A DNA stretch of 64,000 nt from Brugia malayi (taxonomy: Eukaryota; Nematoda; Chromadorea; Rhabditida; Onchocercidae), in the NCBI RefSeq assembly GCF_000002995.4, contig NW_025062476.1, forward strand, positions 13,573,001-13,637,000. The letters are read 5' to 3'. Below the pieces are notes generated by a model that was given only the letters and a program-made list of their open reading frames with translations, ran no database searches and was not told the origin of the DNA. The translations under genes were made by a program, and so were the position numbers. Positions 12,501 to 24,300 of the stretch are shown here, piece after piece; the stretch's first letter is position 1; every line of letters begins with the position of its first letter.

Positions 12501-15500
12501 TAACAAACCTTTGCTTTATCTCTGCTAATACCAACTTCCTTCGCAATAACACTATGCAAATCACTGTTATCAGATTTAGATCCTGCTAAAAGCATATTGC
12601 TAAAAGGAGTTACACCAGCTGTACCTTTTCCAACACAACAATCACCTAACATTGCTGCTATCCATTGTTCCTGTGAATCAACATCTGCACCAACTATATG
12701 CCAATCTTCAGGACATTCTACCATTGACTTCAAATTGGTACCTATCATTTGATCATCCTGTAGAAATTTAAAATATAAAAAGAATAAACATCAAAAAAAA
12801 AAAAAAAAAAGTGGAATATAATCTGAAAATAAAATGCAGAAAAAAAAACAAACTATTATTTGAGTCACTAATATTAATTAATTAAATTTTACTAGCCAGA
12901 AACTTTTTAAGAAAAGTAATGGAAAAAAATGAATATTTTAACATGAATACTTTTGGATTGATAGCTGTCAACCAAAGTTTATGAACAGCTCGTCTTGTTA
13001 CTGTACCAGCTGGAATAATTGATGGCGCAATAGCTCCTTCATCACCATTTTCATCCAGCCAAATTGTTACTTGCTCTTGAAACCGATCTCTGCATGACAT
13101 TTTTATGTTCAGCAAATTTTTGAAAATGAAAAATGAAGAGAAGAGAGTAAGCAAAACATGAAATAAGAAAAATGATTGGCTAGATTAACTATAATGAAAT
13201 CTTAGTAATCATCTCAAACTAATTGAATGAGTCGTCTGATCGTCTCATATAACCAATATATTGTAATCATGATATTGTTTATAAGAATAAAAATCAACAA
13301 TAAATTGACTAGAGAAAAGAGAAAATTAATTGATAGAAAATAGAAATTAGTAAAAAAAAAAAGTAGAAATAAATCTTTTTTAATTTAGAAAAAAAGAAGA
13401 AAAACCTATAATTGTTCCAAAATCGTGTGGTATTTCTTGCACGATATAAATCTGAAAACTCCTTCTTGTACCGCACAGGCCATAAAACACCTTCATCAAT
13501 TTCCAGTTGGAATGCTTTTGAAATTGGATCACCAACATTATCATGTTCACCATTCTAAAACATCAAAATTCTATTCCCAAAATAGCACTATAGAAATTAT
13601 TTAACTAGTAAGATTCTACATTTCATCTTTACATAATGATTATTTTATTTAATACTCAACCTTTATCAAGTAATTACAGAGAGAATTACTAAAGAAATTA
13701 CCTAACTAGTAAGATTCTACGTTCCATCTTTATATAATAGAAAAAGCAATTCATATAAGTTAGCATGATATTGTTTTGATGAAAATACAAACAGAAATGG
13801 GAAATAAGTTCGAGAAACTTAGCCTAAAAATGATTCTCACCAAACAATGTACTGTTCTATTCTTAATCCTGAATATAAATGTTACTAAAAAGAAATCAAC
13901 AACAAGTTTTTCCTTTCTACTTGATGAAATTTCATTGAAGAGATTATTCTACAGGAAAATATTCCAAAGAAAAAAAATAATACAGGATGTGGCAATTTGT
14001 GAAAATTGAAGATACTAATTGTTGTTGATGATGAATGCGAATGCGTCAACAGAACATCTCCAATACCTTCTGCTATATTTTGTTGTATTAGGCTAAGGAT
14101 TGCTCTAGAAAAAAAAACAATCTTCTACACAGTAAAATCTTTAATCAAATATAATAGTAAATTAAAGTAATATGATGGTTATTAAAAATAAAAAAAATTT
14201 ACTTCACAGGAATCGTGGCTTTTACACCTCGTCTTAATACAACTTCGTCCATTTCTGGCACATCAGATAAAGCAATACGACGATCTGTAAAAAAAATTAA
14301 GAAAAAAAAAATCTGGTGAATTTTAATATCTACATAAGAAGAAAAAAATTACCTTTTGGAACCAAAAATCCCCAACCCTTATCAGTTTTGTAGTGTAATG
14401 GATATGGTCCCCAACAAAGTCCGAATAATCGTGGTACAACACGGCTTTTCAATTTCACATCTGCCTGAGATAACTCTTCAACTGGCATATGAAGAAGGCT
14501 CCTAGTACGTAGCAATGATTCATACCATCTAAAACAAAATTAATATCAAATTTAACACTAATTTATTTTAAATAGAGTCATATAAACTAATATAAATATT
14601 AACTAAGATATTAACCAATATAAAATTAATATCAAATTACACAAAATATGTAGCATTACATTCGTTTTACTATTTTAAACTAAACTACATTTGATATAAT
14701 TGATATTTTAAACTTCTAAATTAATATAATTTAACTAGATCAGAATTAGATTGCAATATCGTAAGAAGTACCACATACATGGGAAACTCTTCTCCTTTCC
14801 GACTGCTCCAATCCACCGACCACATCCATGGATCATTTTTGTATCTAAAAGCAACATCAAAGTTAAGTATGGAAAAAAAAAAAATCAAAATTCTCCTTTT
14901 TTTTCCACTTCTTTGCTAATGTAAGGCTTATAATATTTCTGAAATTTGTTTCAGATGAATAAAGTTTTAAACATTTTACGATTGAATCGGCTCTTCCAAT
15001 TTTTCCACCAATTCACGTGCTGCATATACTACTCCAATTGCAGCAATCTTATTCTCATTATTCGCACGAGTTTCATTATTGTCGAAAAATTTCCGCCAAT
15101 TCTTTGTAACCGGTAAATAAACATTGCCAATTTCAAGCATTCCTTGCCATGTTACTGGATGAGGAAATCTAAAAATTAGCGATCAAAAGAACAATTTAAG
15201 AAAAAGTGTAATTGCTAAAGAAAAGATGCAATCAGTCAGTAAAATAATCAGTAAAATAATTTTGCAATCAGTAAAATAATTTTGAAACTAGGACCTTTTT
15301 GTAAATTCAGGATATAAAACTTGGTACAATTCAAAACAAGCTACAACATCATAAGCACAATATGTTGTAAGATCCTGAAAAGAAGAAAAAAGAGAACTGA
15401 AGATTGAAAAATTGAAGAGAATAAATTCAATATCCCATTATCTCAGTAATAAATTCAATTATACAAGAAATATATATATTCCGTTCAGTATAATCAGTAG

Positions 15501-18008
15501 TAGTCTTAATTAATTGATAAATTTACTGTTGTAAATCATGATCTTTTAAGACTGCTTAAATCAGTTATCCATTCAATGTGAATAGTAATCAATCAAAAAA
15601 TTAAAAGGGAAATTGATAAATTTTGATAAGCCTGATGATTTCTGCTTAGTAATATACTTAACTAACCTGAAATGACCGACGTATTTCGTCAATAGGTTCT
15701 TTCACGAAAAATGTTTGTAGTGATTTGTTCAATGGCTTCAACGAATTAGTAGTACCACATAATTTTTCGTGCAATGCACTTAATGAATTTTTACACACAA
15801 GCGATCGCCAATAATCAATCCAACCAATTGGCTAAATGTAAATTTTTCAAATAGTCAACTTTAATTTTCAAAGTATTTATAGCTGATATATGTGAGATAT
15901 CAAACTGCTAATGATATAATGCAAACATGCAGTTCATGCAACATGCATATTCGCATTAAAACAAATTTTTGAAAATTTTTTTACATAAGATTTTATTTTA
16001 AAATAAAAATTAATATTAAACTATATTTTAAGAGCCGTTATTTTCGTTTACAAGCACATGAATTATAACACCTTGGTGAATAATATAAAAATTAACTCAA
16101 ATAATTATTAAACTTTACTTCCATTTATCATCATTACTTTCCAATTTTCAATCATCAATGAGAAAAAAAAATAGGTAATTTTAGATAAACTAATCTAGCT
16201 CTATATGATCATATAAAAATTTGACAAATTACATATGAAATGAATGAATTAAAGCAAAAGACTGGGCAAAAAATGAATTCTAGAAAACTAACAAAGAAAA
16301 AGAATTGAAAATAAATTTCAAAAAATAAGGGAATATTGCAAAAATGCTTACTCCGGAATCATCTACTTCCGTATCTTTCTTCTCATACAGGGCTACTTGA
16401 TGATCTGCCATTCCATATATAGGTATTGCCATTGACATTGTATCCCAGAATCGTGTATTCGTCCCCTAAATAATATTTAGTTTCTTATTTTCTAAAAGAA
16501 TAAAAAAAGAAAATTAATTTAAAGTTTGTTAAATACTTCGAGAAACAACAATAATCATCTTTCCAATTAATCATATTTAAAGTAAGACATTTTATATTAA
16601 AATAAGATTTACCTTTCTATAATACTGCTCTCGAACTCTTGAGCGATCAAAAGCTACATTATGTCCAATAATTAAACGATGTTTTAAGTTTTTTTCATTT
16701 GCTTCAAATGCAATTAAATGATTCAAACGGTAAAGCTCAGGTATGTCTCCACCATTTACCAAACGATCACTACACCATGAATACCTAAGAAACAAACATT
16801 TCTAATAAAAATCTTCAAGTTTAATATTTTTGCAATTTTTTTGAAACCTTCTCAAAAAAAAAAAAAAAAAATTGTTATTTAGAATGGTTTTTCTTCTAAA
16901 ATCTAATATATAAATTTCAATCATATTATAATGCTTGATTAAATCATACCATGCTTTTGGTGTTACAGCAGTAGCAAGAGTTGGTAGTAATCCATCACGA
17001 ACGCATACCTCGACATCAAAAAATATCAAATCTTCAAGTGGCTTATCAACCTAAAAAAAGAAGCCGTTTTTTTTTTCTTTCCCATATAAGCAGATAAATA
17101 GATATGATAGAGTTTCATTGATACATTAATAAAAAGTTTCATTGGAAAAAGTAAATTTTACATTCGAAAATGAATATAATTTCATTTCATATTCCATAGC
17201 TAATGAACCATTAAAACTTTAAAACCTCCAAGAACATAACGCTTATCTATTACTCGAATCATACATACATATTTAATAATGTTAGAATTGTTTACATCAC
17301 CTTTTTATTTTATATTTTCATATGAAAGAATAAGCGCTACCAATATTAATTAAAGTTATGTAAATTATGTAATTAAAGTTATTAATTAAAGAAAAGAAAG
17401 ATAAATTTTTTGTATAGCTCTGTAATAATATTTTCATAGGATAAATATAATAAGAACTAAAAATTGAAAAAGTGAGAAAAAATCCAACCCTACATTTCTG
17501 TTTATTGGTTATTACTACTTTTAAATAATATTAATCTTCAATTTCCTATCATACCTATTTTTTTTCCTTTCATTTATGAATGATAAAATCATACCTGTTT
17601 TGGTGATTTGTTTATTTCATATCTTGTCCAACCAGGATGAAAATTCCATTCCTTTGGCATAACAGGTAACCTTCGAATAGTAGTTGCTTCAATGAGAAGG
17701 CGATGATATGGTTCAAACTGCTTCATAGCAGTCTTTTGAAAATGATCTAACAAATTTGAACCTTCCAGGTGTGGTAAATCAAGCATTTCAAATGGATCAT
17801 CTTTTAAGGTGTTTTCAGGAATTGGATAATTACCAAACAAATGACGATGTAATCGTTCCGGTACCAAATCAATCTTTTTCAAACTAAATGAAGCATTTCT
17901 CTTTGATGTTGACGGTTGTTCTGGTGAATTTACTTCTACTGTATACCATCGTGTAGTAGTAATTGGCCAAGTTTTATGAAAAAATGATAAACCACATCGA
18001 ACTGACAT
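9568..18008 (-). CDS. POLG: mitochondrial DNA polymerase gamma, catalytic subunit
   Basis: This family-A polymerase replicates and proofreads mitochondrial DNA. Twenty-two exons: 17595-18008, 16950-17050, 16613-16784, 16352-16465, 15667-15831, 15295-15374, 14980-15168, 14779-14844, 14353-14528, 14203-14284, 13984-14104, 13406-13554, 12951-13089, 12509-12757, 12128-12264, 11625-11759, 11307-11459, 10989-11151, 10453-10563, 10156-10272, 9843-9939, 9568-9728; 1096 residues, near C. elegans length. The exonuclease motifs are FFDVEV (D150, E152), GHNVAFD (D218) and YCAYD (D331). The polymerase motifs are A ([11 protein letters not shown]681 and D683), B ([14 protein letters not shown], about 736-749) and C (HDE, 970-972). 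The first 30 residues are Arg/aromatic-rich, fitting a mitochondrial presequence. The start was chosen because an AG acceptor lies only 4 bases upstream. No catalytic residue is missing. Confidence 0.97.
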
Positions 18009-18558
18009 TCCTCTAAAACAAAAAGTAAGAAAATTATGAAACAAAAAAAGAAAATTAAGAAATAAAAAAATAAAATTACCCCACTTCAGTTACATATTGA
18101 ATGGAATAGACCAAATTTAAGTACTGCATTTCTAGAACTATCAACGTGGAGCAATGAGGAGTGTTATGTTTACTAGCAAACATAATTCAAATAGCAAACA
18201 GTTTAATCTTAAAATTGGAAACAACTCTGGGAAATCCAATATAAGTATACATTTCAAAGTATCATTTATGTTTTTATCTAATACAATGAATCAAAAATAA
18301 CTTACAATAATATTCAAATGACTATGTATCAAACAAATACCGAGGAAGTGTAAAGTGATAAAACAGACATTAAAATCAAACAATTAAACAAAAAAGCAAA
18401 CATGTTTAACTTTCATATTGTTTTACAAGCCAAAATTTTTACCTGAAAAAAAGTCAAACAAAGATTTAATAACTTCAATAGATATCGTCGTTTAATTTCC
18501 CTATACAAATAGAATATTGACAAAAAACGCTCATTTTGCAATAAAATGTATCAAAACA
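18009..18558 (-). other. intercistronic spacer, TRAPPC5 to POLG
   Basis: About 550 bases between the TRAPPC5 stop and the POLG start on the same strand. It contains TTTTAG directly before the POLG start (AG at 18013-18014) and a second strong TTTTTTCAG (minus strand, CAG at 18443-18445) that could be an outron acceptor or the end of a 5'-UTR intron. No coding sequence recognised. Confidence 0.5.
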
Positions 18559-20186
18559 TTAACGCGTCAATTCCAAAAGTGAATTTTCTCGTGCAATAAC
18601 AAGCCTATCAAATTGAATGATATAAGTGGTACCATCATGCCAATGTGCACTAACTTTACATGGAAAATTACTTGCCTAAAAAATGATTAAATCATATTTC
18701 GCCCTTGGAATAGAAAAAAACAATATCATAGTGTACAAAATACAAAATGGTTTTACTGAATTTTAAATTGCGAAAATTCTAACCTCCAAAACTGCTTCAA
18801 TGATGCCAGCAATAAATGATGCACAATTTAAATTTCCCTTGTCTTTCGGTACAGATATATATGTGTTTACAATAGGCTCTTTTTCAATCAATAAATCTAA
18901 ACAATAACATTCTCAGTATACTAAAAAAAGTCGAATTAAGATTTTCAATTAAAATTTTTAAGAAGTAATTGATAATTTTAGCAGAAGTTAAACCACATAG
19001 TTGAGAATGAAAATTATCCAATTAATTGACATGCTAATAAAACTCATTCAGATAAGTTTTGCTATTTTGCAGGAAAAAAAGATTTTTTTTTTCGCTTTTC
19101 AATTATTTGTCATTTTGTTATCTTTAGTATCACTGATTTTTTCTCAGTCACAATAAACTACGAAGCAAACACTTACACTGGCATGGATCATCATTACTTC
19201 GCTCTAGCTTATCAGCTTCTTTGTTAAATAAATTCTTCCAGATAGTTCCTTTGACAAACATTAGCATATTTAATAATTTAATCTCACGCTTGTAACCTTT
19301 CTCTCGCAACACAATAACATCTAGCAGTCGACTTCCAACAAATTTCCCATAGCCTAAAAGCCTAAAAATAATTTCACTTTATGCTTAATGAATGAATAAG
19401 ACTTAAAAAAAAAAAAAAACTTCAGAAATTCAAAAGATTCTTGCAAAAGTAACAAATGATTGAAGGATTTTTATTTAAACTGAAATTTTCTAGCAAACAA
19501 TGACTAAAGTTTTTTTTTCTTTTACTCCTACCTATCACCTCTAATTTATTCTTATAACTCTTTTTATGACGCATAGTATTTTTGTTTTATATCCACGTTT
19601 AATTTATTCAGATTTAAATTTTTTATTCGTTCGACCCGTATCTCTTAGCATATGTACGAATTAGAAATCAACAAATTAAATACTGCTTATGTTATACTTT
19701 TTTTCAATACATTTTGCACTGTAGAAAAACTGCTAAAATCAATAAATTAATTATAAAAATTATAATTTATCAAAAATACTAACTTATCTTGCAGATCACC
19801 AACTGTATTAGATCGATTATTCGCGTATCGTATCATCTCCGCAAATAATAGGGCAAACGAGGAAAAATTTACCTTCAAATGATAGTAGCGGCTTATAGAG
19901 AGAAAAAAGAATTATTGATATCAATTGCAACAGTTTAAACTGTACTTCTCAAAAATTTCTAATAAACCGTCTTATACAAATATCATATATCCAATTTTGA
20001 TTTCCTTTCTAACATTTACATTTCTTTATAACCCTTTTCATTTTATTTTTTTTTAGTTTTTTTATGAATTTGCAATTCTTTTTTCTTTTTTTTTTTAAAT
20101 TCATAAAATAAAAAAACCTCCGTTTTGCCTCTACTCAATGATTTATCCAATATACTTCCTTGTTTTGCACTTCCGACACGTTGCAT
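18559..20186 (-). CDS. TRAPPC5: TRAPP complex subunit 5 (Bet3-like fold)
   Basis: This is a core subunit of the TRAPP complexes, which tether ER-to-Golgi vesicles and activate Rab1/Ypt1. Five exons, 20118-20186, 19784-19872, 19177-19361, 18784-18896 and 18559-18675, give 190 residues, against 188 in human. Blocks that match the family closely are SSFALLFAEM, LREKGYKREIKLLNML, FVKGTIWKNLFNKEADKLE, EPIVNTYISVPKDKGNLNCA, FIAGIIEAVLE and KVSAHWHDGTTYIIQF. The start codon lies 11 bases after a TTTGTAG acceptor (minus strand), suggesting trans-splicing. It sits between the Maelstrom-like gene and POLG in the same direction. From memory, the C. elegans trpp-5 and polg-1 genes carry adjacent names in the Y57A10A series, so the pairing may be old. 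No oddities seen. Confidence 0.95.
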
Positions 20187-21365
20187 TTCGGAAAAATCTA
20201 CAAAAGTAAGCAGAAGTTTTTTGATGATATCACTTATATTGATGATGATAGTAACTAAATGATCTGATCTTATCTGTAGATTTCAAATTCAAATTACATT
20301 TGCAGTTACAAATCACTTTAATGGTTACTTTTCATAAAAAAGTTGTACCGCAACTAACTCATTATTTCACCAGAATCTATGCTATTCTTCATGAATTTCA
20401 ATGAAATTAAAGCAAACACAAGCAAGTATTATGTTAACATATAATTCTTTTATGATTAATGAAATGTGAATCTTACTTCCTTTGATGTTAGCAAATATTA
20501 ATATCCTAATTAGCGTGATTTTAGATGTATCCAAACTTTAGCTCCAATTAATGCAATTGAATCATCCTATAATTAACAATTGAAAATTTTTACTCAATTA
20601 TTGATATGTGATTTAAGAGAAGACAAATGTATAAAATATGTCAACCATCACGCACGTCACCATCATATACATCACTTTTGAATTGTTTTAAATTACATCA
20701 GTATATTTAAATAAAAAAATAAAACAATGTAAATTAATTTTCCAATATTAAACTGATAACTAGCTCCAACGAAATAATTTTTGATATTCACTGAATAACA
20801 CATTATTATGTTCACCAAATTTGTATGTATAAACAACATAAATGAAAAAACAAATTTTACAACAAGAAACGGAAAAATTTCCTATGAAAATTTCCTATAC
20901 AAATTTTTATACAAAGTCCAAAAGCTGGACCACCCTGAAACACTCAAACCAGATTGAAATTTGAATTTAAATATGAATTTCCGAAAAAAAAAAAACTTCT
21001 GCCTGTCAGTAAAATTACAGGATTGATTGGATTACTTCTGTATTCTGTTAATCTAATTTGATCTCAAGCTTTTATTTAGATAATCAAAACAGTGTAACTA
21101 ACACACAAATGAAGATTTACAATTTATACATATTTTTACAGGGAAAATAAAATCTAGAGGAATCTTTATCACTTATCAAATATGCAATCAGATCACATTC
21201 GAGATAATATCTAATGAACACAAACCAGGTCTGTCCTTTCACTGTACCGAGTATTGCAAATATAGTTATATATGACACTTTTTTTTCAAGTTTAAGAAAA
21301 ATAGTAGTAACGTAAAAAAAATCACAAAGCATCAATTTGCTTTCAATTTCAAAGAAAATTTCTTC
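20187..21365 (-). other. spacer between Maelstrom-like gene and TRAPPC5
   Basis: About 1.2 kb of AT-rich sequence without recognisable coding content. It holds the 3' UTR of the upstream gene and the acceptor region of TRAPPC5 (AG at 20198-20199, minus strand). The frame on the minus strand at 21117-21335 has no coding-like pattern. The length is larger than the classic ~100-bp nematode operon spacing, so a separate TRAPPC5 promoter cannot be excluded. Confidence 0.45.
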
Positions 21366-24300
21366 TTACTCTTTTGACATCATAGGTTCAAAATATGCCG
21401 AATCTAGCCACAGGGCAAATTTCTCATCAAGATCATTGTTTTGTAAGTTTCCTGACCAGCCAAACATTTCTGCCTCTGAAAATACATAATTTATCTAAAA
21501 CAGTAACGGATGTAATAAAATAATCATGCAAAGAAAAGGAGAATTTAAAAGATTCCAAACTTCCCGGACCTTAGAGACAAAATCATTAAATTACCTTTGC
21601 AAATGACAGGCTCCAAAATGAGTGATTTTGCAATGTCTGCTTCTTGATTCGTGCTGAAATCAACAAAACTAAAAAAAAAAGAAATGGATAATGTAAATTA
21701 TGCTTCTAAATTCTTTGCATACTACACTGCCAGATGTTTTACTTGCAAAACCTAGAATGAGATATAGCGGAAAAAAAAAAATATTAAGAAAGTTATTTCG
21801 AGTTAAAATACATTGTGACAAATAGTATACATATAAAAAAAAAAAAAAAAAAAAAAAACCGAATGAAATCAAATCACCATTAAGCTCAAAATAACTAATC
21901 ATTCGTTGTTAACAATCAATGGCTGAATAGGACTAGAAGATGACTGATTTTGCAATTTATCTGTAGATGCCTCAAATTTTCTCTCATTCTGTTCATTACC
22001 AAGTAAACTTTTGCTTAAGTAAGTAGATTCGCTGTCATTTGATTTAAGACACATCAAAAATTTTTGGTGCATAGTTCAGTACCAACAAAATTCAAAAAAT
22101 ATTATGCAAAAAGAGCTTGAATTTAATAAGAAAAAAATAAAAATTACATTTTAAAATAATGTTATCTCAAATTAGCGCTGGAAAGTGATAAAAAAACTGG
22201 AAAATCGAAATTAAGGACAGACAAATTGTCAAAGAGAAACAGGAAATAATTTTTTTTTTTTATATTTCAAACCTTGAATGTGTGTTTTTCTGTTGAATTC
22301 CGATCTCTTTGGATGATACCAGTGTAGTTTGTTGATTACATGAATAATCTGTCTGACAGACATTTGGAATGCAGAAACCGCCAAGTGTTCGCACAGGGAG
22401 TAAATTATCGATAGAAGGCGACTTCGGTGAATAGGACAACAAATTTGAGCTAAATTCTGTTGATGGTCCATTTGATGAAACAATTCCATTTTGATTGACT
22501 TTCGATAGAAATACTTCGCTTGATTTCGATGAAACAGAACAAGTATTATAAGTTGAAATATTGTGACCGCAAAATGATTTTTGAATGTGTTTTACATTAT
22601 TATTAGCTGCTTCTTCTATTTCTTTCAATGAGAGTGTAGAAGTTTGTTTTGCTTGATTTGACATTTTCAAAAACAAATCATTTTGATAGCCTTCAGATAA
22701 TGATTGCGGGATCGAAGCATTGCGGAATAATTCTGTATCACTATCGTCATCAATTAGGTTTGAGTCAGCGAAAATCCTATCTCTCTCACTATAAGCTGAA
22801 ATTTTCTTGATATGATCACTAATACAACGTTACACAAAATAAGTACCATTTGTAGAAAATTGACAACTTAAAGATTTCAAGCTTTTGGTTAAATGAATTT
22901 TACCAAAATTTCATTTTAGTTTTTGCTAGGATATGGTGCAATTTTTCCGGAACGTTGGTACGCTAAGACGGATAAGAAATGAGATAACGAAAACAGTTGT
23001 TAGCCGCTGATCATATTAATTCGAGAACATTGCTTATTAAACGGAAAAATAACTAAAATATAAGATTCTACACAACAAAATCATTTCCCAGCTCTTCGTA
23101 TGCGGCAATGAAAATTGGTTTTGTAACCAAAATTTTGAACTCCAAGATAATCTTTCGACACTGCATTTTAAATCTTGTTTGATATGTTACAATTCCTAAA
23201 TTCATAGCCTTCATTAGCAATTTGTATTTTGCTAAAATAAAAGCACCTATTTCAGTGTTTCCATTTTTAGGTAACATCAACTGTTTTGATATATTCTCAA
23301 CTGAACCATAGCTTGCTGCATGTTTGGTTGATCGTAAATGTGGTTGTTGCTGCGATATGCTCTCCAAGAAATCACTGAAACAATAAAATATCGATCATTA
23401 GAAAGTATTTGGTTATGAATTTCTAGAGACAAAATTTACGACATGACAAGAAGCATCTAACTGCAATTGTCGAAAATACTCACTCTTCATTTGTTGATAA
23501 TAATTCTTTATTCAATATTTGTTGTTCAGTAAATTTGCATGAAGGAAAAACATGCTTCTTGCAAAGTGTAAAAAAGTTGAATCTGAAAATTAAATATAAA
23601 GTAATATATATATATATATATAGATCCTTTCCAAAGCATTGATAACGCCCATAGACTTACTGAGTCCCTCTAAGAGAAACAGAATTTTTGATCTACTAAA
23701 TATGAATATTTAAGAGGAATATATATTCATATCTAAACATAAAAAGGATATTAGGATGCATAAAGGTAACAAACAATATGAAATTCAACAATAAAATAAT
23801 GAGCAATAATTTAAAATTAATTTAATTCCACAGAATCTATATTCAAGAGTAAACTTACATGGCTTTGTGAGCAGCAAAAAGAGAACAATTCCTAGCTTGA
23901 CACTGCTCGGTATATTTCAATCCAGCATGAAAATCGCAAGTTGTGAAATCATAAAATACAGCATGGTGCCATTGTTCATTCATTTCCATTGCGACATCAG
24001 ATTTAATTGCATCAGTAACACGAACATCATTTACTGTTGCATAAAGAGCCATGAAATAATCTTCCAAAGTTGCAAAATGTGTTTCAATACGAGCTGGAAT
24101 TGAATTAACTATAGAAATACATGCTAAAAATTAGTGGTCAAAAAATTTCTGCTTAATCCAATTACCAATGAAGTAAAAAAAATATAAATTAGATACTCGA
24201 ATGGATAATAGATTAGTTTTACTTTTCATCTGATTTTCAAATAAATAAATATTTGTGAACAAAATTGGATTCTATTTTCTTTTTTTTTTTTCTTTTCGTA

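Noticed and set aside
22229..22489. Second minus-strand frame with His/Cys content
   Set aside because: It overlaps the accepted Maelstrom-like exon 10 in another frame; the accepted frame keeps phase with both neighbours.
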